36,634 bases of DNA from Planctomycetota bacterium. Lineage in GTDB: Bacteria; Planctomycetota; UBA1135; GCA-002686595. Position numbers and translations under genes: made by a program. This document shows positions 27,409-34,520 of the stretch, in pieces. The stretch's first letter is position 1, and every line of letters begins with the position of its first letter. The stretch spans positions 1 through 36,634 of the forward strand of contig JACRIO010000154.1 of assembly GCA_016220035.1 (NCBI GenBank), written 5' to 3'. Below the pieces are notes generated by a model. That model searched no databases and was not told the origin of the DNA. It saw only the letters and a program-made list of their open reading frames with translations.

Positions 27409-29145
27409 TCACGGAGCCCACACGATCACGATTCCATTGGTGCGGTTGCTCGTCGCCGGCGGGCAGAAGACGGCGGCCGCGTTGCGGTAGAAAGTCTGGT
27501 AGTAGCGCGTCGCGCCGGCCGCGGGGATGAGCCCCTTGACCGAGACGATCGGATCGGCGCCGGTCGGGTAGGCCGACGTGTTGGCGACGATCGCCTTCGT
27601 GCCGAGGCGGATCACCGGCCCGCCGACGCAACCGATGCCGTCGTCGACGACCACCGCGGGGATCGAGGTGGCGCCCTGGAAGAACACGCAGGTGGCACCG
27701 GTCATGTTCGACGCGAGGAGGCTGACCGAGTCGCCCGTGACGCTCGCGACGCCGGTCGCGGTGAGCGCGCCGCCCGCTGCGAAGGCCGAGTTCGCGCAGC
27801 CGTTGCCGTTCGCGCCGACGTTGCCGCAGGGGCAGGGGATGAGCGTGCCGTCGCCGTGGCAGAAGCCGATCGACGTGGCCGGCGGACGGCGCGTGTCGAG
27901 CGCGTCGAGGTCGTCACCCATCGGGTTCAAGCCCATGCGCATCGTCGCGAGGCCGAGGTACTCCGCCGGGATGAAGATTTGCGGCGGCATGCCGGCCACC
28001 GCGGGCGGGATGAGCACGTCGCCCGCTTCGATCGGCGCGGCGATCGGACCGCTCGCGATCATGCCGATGACCGCCGAGCCGCGGCGCACCGAGAAGAGCA
28101 GCATGTCGAACGCGCCCGGGCCCCACGCGTAGGCGCCGGGTGAAGGCTGATAGCCGGGCATGCCGTTCTCGAAGATCGCGAGCGCGTCGAGGTCGTCGCG
28201 ACCCGGACCCGCGAGGTCGCGGCCGAGCAAGGCGGGCGGCGCGTAGACGATCGGCGGACCGCCGGCGACCTGCTGGAGCACCGCTCCGGGCAGGAAACCA
28301 TTCGCCATCGCGGTGCCGAGGCCGGGCGTGCACGGATTCGGCACGACGCCGTCGAGCGAGAAGAACATGCCGCCGACGACGGGTACCGGGCCGACGTCGA
28401 GGTCGAGCGCGTCGAGGTTGTCGCCCGGGCGCGGGGCCGGTGCCGCCACGGGGACGGCCGGTGTCGGCTCGATGATGCCGACGCCGGGGTAGTGGGCGAA
28501 GGTCGGGCTGACGAGACCGTTGCCGTCGACGAGGCCGAGGTTGCCCGGGACCATGGCGGCCGGGATCGGGAAGGCCATCGGGTAGGGCGGGATGGTGAGC
28601 GCTTCGAAGACGTCCGCGGCCGCTTCACCCGGGCCGAATTCGCTCGCGACCGTGCCCGTGCTCGGCGCAAGCGGGCCGCCGGGGATGCCGACGGAGCATT
28701 CGTCGACGGAGAAGACGTAGAACCCGGCGGGCATCTGGCCCGGCGTGGGGAACGGGTCGAAGCCCATCGAGATCGCGTCGAGTTCGCGCGGACAGGCGGC
28801 GCCGGGAGGCGCGCCGATGCAGCCGCCGATCGAGGGCACGCCGAGGCCGCCGGGGCCGCCCATGATGATCAGATCGGGCGGGGGCAGCGGGCCGTAGGCC
28901 GGGCCGTCGATGGCACAGGGAGCACCGGGGAAAACGGAGAGCACGTCGCCCGGACCCAGCGGGGGCAGGCCGCAGGGCGAGGGCATCCCGTTGGTGGGGC
29001 CGCGGTAGTCGACGGAGAACAGGATCTGGGCCTGAGCGTCGCGGGCGAGCACGCCGAGGGCGGCGGCGACCATGGCGACGGGGAGCACACGGCGAGCGAC
29101 GCGCCGCGCGGGGGAGGGAACGGACAAGTGAGGGGTCTGGACCAT
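27409..29145 (-). CDS. Secreted repeat protein with (D)LDAL-type internal repeats and shared C-terminal domain
   Basis: ATG at 29145; signal RRVLPVAMVAAALGVLARDAQAQ; repeats around ELDAIS/NLDALD/DLDALA/DLDALD; C-terminus CHGDGTLIPCPCGNVGANGNGCANS...RYYQTFYRNAAAVFCPPATSNRTNGIVIVWAP. Confidence 0.88.
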   Translation of the reverse strand: MVQTPHLSVPSPARRVARRVLPVAMVAAALGVLARDAQAQILFSVDYRGPTNGMPSPCGLPPLGPGDVLSVFPGAPCAIDGPAYGPLPPPDLIIMGGPGGLGVPSIGGCIGAPPGAACPRELDAISMGFDPFPTPGQMPAGFYVFSVDECSVGIPGGPLAPSTGTVASEFGPGEAAADVFEALTIPPYPMAFPIPAAMVPGNLGLVDGNGLVSPTFAHYPGVGIIEPTPAVPVAAPAPRPGDNLDALDLDVGPVPVVGGMFFSLDGVVPNPCTPGLGTAMANGFLPGAVLQQVAGGPPIVYAPPALLGRDLAGPGRDDLDALAIFENGMPGYQPSPGAYAWGPGAFDMLLFSVRRGSAVIGMIASGPIAAPIEAGDVLIPPAVAGMPPQIFIPAEYLGLATMRMGLNPMGDDLDALDTRRPPATSIGFCHGDGTLIPCPCGNVGANGNGCANSAFAAGGALTATGVASVTGDSVSLLASNMTGATCVFFQGATSIPAVVVDDGIGCVGGPVIRLGTKAIVANTSAYPTGADPIVSVKGLIPAAGATRYYQTFYRNAAAVFCPPATSNRTNGIVIVWAP

Positions 29146-29568
29146 GTTGGATCTCTTCTCTCCCCGCTCGCACCGGCCTCCATGACACGGTTGCGGTGGG
29201 GAGCTCATGGGAGAGGTGAGCCCTGGCCCGGCACGTGGAAAGGAAAGTCGAGAAAGCTGTCCGGTGACGGCGCATGCCTGTCCCGTTGGAACCTGGCCCC
29301 GTTCGCTGGCACGGAGCTCCCGGAGGGGGATGGTCGGCCGCCGAACCTTGGGATCGACGCCGCAGTAGGGCCCTGGGCTCACCCTGCCAGCGAAGGGTGC
29401 CGGCGTAGGTAGGCGTGAGCGCCAGGTCCCTGGCATGGGACTCCCCGAGGGCGGTCCGGGGAAGATGCCGACGCCCCCCTTCCTGACCCCAAGCAACCGG
29501 AGTAGGGTCGATCTCGGTGGGGAGCCTTTTCCCCACGAGATTCCTCTGCCCCGGAGGCTGCTCGTGAT

Positions 29569-29590
29569 TCTCTCTCTCTCTCTCTCTCTC
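29569..29590. repeat. (TC)11 dinucleotide microsatellite in signal-peptide coding region
   Basis: gtgat-tctctctctctctctctctctc-tgcag; 11 uninterrupted TC units. Confidence 0.97.
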
Positions 29591-29669
29591 TGCAGCTCTG
29601 CAGGCTCCGCCGACGCAACAGGTCTTCGACAACCTCGTCGCGAGCTACCCTTGGGGGCCGCAGCTGTGC

Positions 29670-32600
29670 ATGGCGGTCAGTGACGACGACACCCGCGCGT
29701 TCGTCGCCGCAGGCGCCGCAATCACGGTGCTCGACACGCAGATCGTCGAGGAGAACGTCCGACCCCAGGTGATCCACCGGCTCGAGCTCCCCGACTGCCA
29801 ACCCGTGTCCATGCTCTTTCACCATCCGGCAGGCACGATCCAACGGCGTCTCTACATCGCCGGTGGGACCACCGGCCTCTGGGAGGTCCCGATCTGCGCC
29901 TCGCTCTTCGCCAGCCCGCCTATCGAGTGCGCATCCTCTTTCTACGGGAGCCCCTACAACGCACCGCGACTCGTCGAAGAAATCGTCTCGAGCCAGCACC
30001 ACCGCAAGCGCTGCGTCGACGTGTGCGTCGTCGAAGGCAACTCGGCCGCAGGCGTGCCGCTGCTCTTCGCCCTTTTCGCGGCGCTCGCCGAGGGACCGTT
30101 CCCCGCCACCGAGCTGCACGCCTACGAGATCCTCCCCACGGGGAACACGGTCCAGCTACCCAACGGCCAGTACGTCCCGAACGACACCGTGCCCTATGGC
30201 GTGCCGTTGTCCTTCGGAACGGGATTGCAGGGGCCCTACAGCAAGTTCGCGTCGGGCACGGCCCTCGCGTCGGATCCGGGCGATCCCGATCATCTCTACG
30301 TGGCCTTGGGCAAGGGTGGGCTCGTTCGCGTGACGATCGGTGCGGGCGGCGCGCTTTCCGCAGATAGTCTCCCCCGTCCGGCATGCCCGAACCCGCAGCG
30401 CTGCCCGTGCGCGCCGAGCACGACCAACTGCGCTTCGCCCGGCGAGTCCGTGCGCGACCTGGCTGTGGCAAGGACGCCGACGCGCGCCTTCCTGTACGCC
30501 GCTTTCGAGTACAACGGCCTCGTCGAATACGACATTCTGCAGCAGCAAGCACCCTCCGGCTGGCTCTATGCCACCCTTCCTGGAGGGTCCCAGCCTCTAG
30601 GTTATTCCGAACGAGTCACGGCGATGACGGACGGGGGCCAGACCGTGTTCATCGCTCTCGCGAACCAGGGATCCTCCTACGTCTTGCCATACAGTCGCGC
30701 TCCATTTCGGAACACAGGCCTATGGTCAGACTTGTGCGTGGCCTCGGGAGTGCTGGATCAAAACTACGACACTGCGCTCGCCCAGGGTGGCAATGACGGC
30801 GCACGAACCCAGTATTCCGGAGCCAACACCGTGTATTGGTTCGATCGTGATGCCTTGGATGCTACGTTTCGCCCCACCCAGAGAATGGCCCATGATTACG
30901 ATCCCCTGTGGGGGACGCTGTACATGCACCGAGCAGGTGAGTGCGACTTCCGCCTCTACGAGTGCACGGACCACGGCGGAACTATCGTTCGTCAACTGCA
31001 CATTCCAGAGCAAATCGGCGCCTTCGACCCAAATGACCATCTTGGAAGCTACGTTCCAGAACCGGACACGTGGAATGTCTCCGCAGCCCATCTAGACCGG
31101 GTGTTCTCCGCTTCGGACGGGGTCGTGTCCCTGGTCAACCCGGGCCTTCTGTTCTTCGGGCTCGATGGACCAAGCGTCAAAGCCGAACCGGAGGCGAGCA
31201 TGTTCTTCATCACCCCACCGCCCAACGAAGACGTGCTGCCTGTCGTGGGCACATTGGGTACCGCGAGCCCCGTACCGACGATTCAGCCGAACGGTATTTC
31301 ACCGACAGGGTATGAAGACCCTCCGAATCCGTTCGTAGGCTCCCTACTGAACGCAGCTCATTGGATCGACCCCAATGATCCACTGCGAGAGTGGTTCATT
31401 CCAGGGGATCGTGTCTTACAGAAGTTCCTGCCGATACCTTGGCCGAGTTCCGCAGTGCCGGCCGGCAACTGTGCTGACCCGAGCGTGGTTGCCTGGCAAC
31501 TGGCACCGATACCTGGATCGCTTCGCTCGAGGATCGGCTGGCGCCCGACCTCCATGCGGCGGCTCACGCTACCTTCAACTCAGCCCGTGCCGACTGCAGC
31601 AGACCTCGCGCCCAATCTGAAGTGGTCGCAGGTCGTGAGTCCAACCTTCGTTCAGACTGACCGATCCGCCACGTCGCCGTACATCTCGTCCGACGTTGTG
31701 TTCGGGGCGAACGGCCAGCCAGTGCTCGTGGTCGGTGTCCGAGGAGGGACGGACCTCGGGTTGAAGCTGTTCATGGCCACCGAGTTCATGTCGATCCTGG
31801 ACGGCAGTGTATGCGGTCAACCTGCTCCGGCGGGAGTGGGCACCGCGGGAATCGGGGAGGCATTCACTCAGGGCACGAGTCTTGGAACGTCACCCGGTCC
31901 TCCTTTCGGTGGGGCATTCCCTGAGTTCCGCGAAGCGGTCACGCACTTCGAACTCGAAGGACCTGGGCCGGGGCTTGCACCTTGTGTTCAATACTCCAAG
32001 TGCGACAGTCTGGGATTCCCAGCCTCCCCTGTTGCACGTCGAAACTCTCGTTGTGCCGTTTTCACAGCCACAGATCTCGCCGGAGCCGGTCGTCGGGCGT
32101 GCATCGTGGCTTCGGGATTCATCGTGACGCCGACCGATCCTCCTCCTAGTAGTCCTCCTCAGAGTGTGTCCTGCCAATGGAGCCCGTACTACGGTCGAGC
32201 TCTCCTCTCAATCTACGACCTCGAGGATGCCGCTGCCTACGCCGAGAATCCCGTTGCAGGCATTCCCTTGCCCGAGCCCCAGCTCCTTCGAGTCTGTGTT
32301 GGTCCCCCGGTCACGACTGAGGGCGAGACGCACGCCTGGGCCGTGTGCGTCAAGGACTACCCCGGCACGGCAGGAGCACCCGACCGTCGCTACGCCTTCG
32401 TGGGAGATCTCCTGGGCAAGCTCCTCGTCTACGACATCAGCGGCGGGGCGGCCGGCAGCAACAAGCTCTACCCGCCGGCGGATTCGGCATTCCCGTACTT
32501 GCCCGCTGGGCCTCCATTCCCCGTGAACAGTCCCCCGCTTCTCGAACCCGTGGTGACGTTGCCTTTCCCGAAGGACGCCGACGATGGTCTGGGCGTGAAC

Positions 32601-32825
32601 TGCGTGGATCTCGAGCTCGATTATGCGAACAACATCCTCTACTGCGCGACTGGGCGCAGCGGTGTGGCCATCGTCGACGTCAGCAACCCGCTGAACCCGT
32701 CGCACATCGCGACGCTCGACACCCCCGGCATGGCCATCGGGCTCACGACGTGGACCACGGCCGGGAGCCAGCGCAGGCTGCTGGTTGGTGATTCGTTGTG
32801 TGGATTGCGCGTGTACAGCTACTGA
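29670..32825 (+). CDS. Large secreted LVIVD/beta-propeller-like protein; true N-terminus probably begins near 29546 in another frame (see finding)
   Basis: Uninterrupted ORF MAVSDDDTRAFVAAGAAITVLDTQIVEENVRPQVIHRLELPDCQPVSMLF...GVAIVDVSNPLNPSHIATLDTPGMAIGLTTW...GLRVYSY. In-frame sequence upstream of the ATG (AALQAPPTQQVFDNLVASYPWGPQLC) also reads as protein but has no start codon. Confidence 0.85.
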   Translation: MAVSDDDTRAFVAAGAAITVLDTQIVEENVRPQVIHRLELPDCQPVSMLFHHPAGTIQRRLYIAGGTTGLWEVPICASLFASPPIECASSFYGSPYNAPRLVEEIVSSQHHRKRCVDVCVVEGNSAAGVPLLFALFAALAEGPFPATELHAYEILPTGNTVQLPNGQYVPNDTVPYGVPLSFGTGLQGPYSKFASGTALASDPGDPDHLYVALGKGGLVRVTIGAGGALSADSLPRPACPNPQRCPCAPSTTNCASPGESVRDLAVARTPTRAFLYAAFEYNGLVEYDILQQQAPSGWLYATLPGGSQPLGYSERVTAMTDGGQTVFIALANQGSSYVLPYSRAPFRNTGLWSDLCVASGVLDQNYDTALAQGGNDGARTQYSGANTVYWFDRDALDATFRPTQRMAHDYDPLWGTLYMHRAGECDFRLYECTDHGGTIVRQLHIPEQIGAFDPNDHLGSYVPEPDTWNVSAAHLDRVFSASDGVVSLVNPGLLFFGLDGPSVKAEPEASMFFITPPPNEDVLPVVGTLGTASPVPTIQPNGISPTGYEDPPNPFVGSLLNAAHWIDPNDPLREWFIPGDRVLQKFLPIPWPSSAVPAGNCADPSVVAWQLAPIPGSLRSRIGWRPTSMRRLTLPSTQPVPTAADLAPNLKWSQVVSPTFVQTDRSATSPYISSDVVFGANGQPVLVVGVRGGTDLGLKLFMATEFMSILDGSVCGQPAPAGVGTAGIGEAFTQGTSLGTSPGPPFGGAFPEFREAVTHFELEGPGPGLAPCVQYSKCDSLGFPASPVARRNSRCAVFTATDLAGAGRRACIVASGFIVTPTDPPPSSPPQSVSCQWSPYYGRALLSIYDLEDAAAYAENPVAGIPLPEPQLLRVCVGPPVTTEGETHAWAVCVKDYPGTAGAPDRRYAFVGDLLGKLLVYDISGGAAGSNKLYPPADSAFPYLPAGPPFPVNSPPLLEPVVTLPFPKDADDGLGVNCVDLELDYANNILYCATGRSGVAIVDVSNPLNPSHIATLDTPGMAIGLTTWTTAGSQRRLLVGDSLCGLRVYSY

Positions 32826-32834
32826 GGTGCCGTC

Positions 32835-34508
32835 ATGACATTCACACGAGCAAGTCTTGGCGGCGGTTCAATCCGAAGTCTGCGCGGTGCAGGGGGGGCA
32901 GTCCTGTGTGCGGTACTCCTCGCCGATGCCATCGGTGTGCTTGCCAGCCGCTCAGCCGCACAATGCCAGTCGTACGATCCCACGTTTCAGAATGGATCGC
33001 TGCACGGGTATCACCTGCTGGACGGCTACACGTTCGACATGATCGTGCACGATGACGGATCGGGTCCGAAGATCTACGCCGGTGGCCAAATGGCTCCGGT
33101 GCCTGTGACCGGTCGCAATCTTGCCATCTGGAACGGAACGAGCTGGTGGTCACCATTGTATGTCGGAAGTATCTATGACGTGGTGTACGCGGTCGAGTTT
33201 TTCGATCGTGGCTTTGGCCCAGAACTGTACGCTGGGGGCAGCTTCTCGGCCCTGGGCAGCTACAATCTCATCCGCTGGGATGGCGGCTTCAACATGTCCC
33301 TCGTGCCAGCCCCGCTGGGCATCCCTCCGTTCCACTATGTCCTTGACTTGAAGACCTACGACGATGGCACAGGGCCATCTCTGTACGTCGGTGGGAACTG
33401 GACTGGAGTGTATGGCCAGAGCTTCCTGCTGCGTTGGGATGGGTTCGGTTCGTACCCGGTAGGGGCAGGGGTCAATGGCACAGTGCTCGCCATGGAGGTG
33501 TGGGACGATGGGACTGGATCGAAGCTCTATGTCGGAGGCACCTTCACACTGGCCGGGGGGATCCCCGTCGTCGGCCTCGCGAGCTGGGATGGGACGAGTT
33601 GGGCGGCGGTCGGGCCGACAAATCTGTCGCCCGGCGTCAGCAAGCTGGCGGTCGGGGATCTAGGCCGGGGACTGGAGTTGTTCGTTGCGCGAGGAGCGGA
33701 TATCGAGCGATTCCACGGTCAGACTTGGACGAGCCTCGGTCAAGTGAATGGGCAAGTCTGGGGACTTGTGGCATTCGACGACGGCACCGGTCCGGCATTG
33801 TTCGCCGGCGGAGGATTCACGCAGATCGGCGGCGTCTCAGCGAACAGACTGGCCAAATGGGATGGCCAGTCCTGGCATTCTCTAGGGTCCGGCGCCGATT
33901 CCACTGTCTATTCGATGGTCGCCTACACGGATCCGGCTGGTCCCAGGCTCTACTTCGGCGGTGGGTTCTCGCAGGTTGGCGCGATCTACTCCGACTACCT
34001 CGGCGCGTGGCGCGGCTGCTCGCAGCCGATCGAGCTCATGTGCCCTGCGGACGGCACGCTCGTCAACTGTCCGTGCGGCAACCTCGGCGCGACCGACAAC
34101 GGCTGCGGGAACTCGGTGAGCTCGGCGGGCGCGAGCTTGCGCGCCAGCGGGACGCCCGCGCTGAACGATGTCCAGTTCACTTTGATGAACGTCCCACAGG
34201 CGAGCCTGACGCTGCTCGTCCAGGGGCAGGGTTCGCGCACGGACAACCTCCCTTTCGGCGACGGCCTCTTGTGCCTCGACGGCCGGCTCGTGCGCATGTG
34301 GACGCGCACCGCGACGAGCGGATCCGTGCTCGTGCCCGATACGGGCGATCCGAGCGTCCTTGCGCGATCCGCCGCGCGCGGCGATCCGATCGGGGCCGGC
34401 GATGTCCGGTACTACCAGACCTACTATCGCGACGTCAGCGCGACCTACTGTCCGGCACCGTCCGGCGGCACGTTCAACGTGTCCAATGGCGTGCGAATCG
34501 TCTGGTAG
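32835..34508 (+). CDS. Secreted ~7-repeat beta-propeller-like protein with shared C-terminal domain
   Basis: Repeats DDGSGPKIYAGGQM, DRGFGPELYAGGSF, DDGTGPSLYVGGNW, DDGTGSKLYVGGTF, LGRGLELFVARG, DDGTGPALFAGGGF, DPAGPRLYFGGGF; C-terminus CPADGTLVNCPCGNLGATDNGCGNS...RYYQTYYRDVSATYCPAPSGGTFNVSNGVRIVW. Confidence 0.9.
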   Translation: MTFTRASLGGGSIRSLRGAGGAVLCAVLLADAIGVLASRSAAQCQSYDPTFQNGSLHGYHLLDGYTFDMIVHDDGSGPKIYAGGQMAPVPVTGRNLAIWNGTSWWSPLYVGSIYDVVYAVEFFDRGFGPELYAGGSFSALGSYNLIRWDGGFNMSLVPAPLGIPPFHYVLDLKTYDDGTGPSLYVGGNWTGVYGQSFLLRWDGFGSYPVGAGVNGTVLAMEVWDDGTGSKLYVGGTFTLAGGIPVVGLASWDGTSWAAVGPTNLSPGVSKLAVGDLGRGLELFVARGADIERFHGQTWTSLGQVNGQVWGLVAFDDGTGPALFAGGGFTQIGGVSANRLAKWDGQSWHSLGSGADSTVYSMVAYTDPAGPRLYFGGGFSQVGAIYSDYLGAWRGCSQPIELMCPADGTLVNCPCGNLGATDNGCGNSVSSAGASLRASGTPALNDVQFTLMNVPQASLTLLVQGQGSRTDNLPFGDGLLCLDGRLVRMWTRTATSGSVLVPDTGDPSVLARSAARGDPIGAGDVRYYQTYYRDVSATYCPAPSGGTFNVSNGVRIVW

Positions 34509-34520
34509 CGCTCGTGCCGA

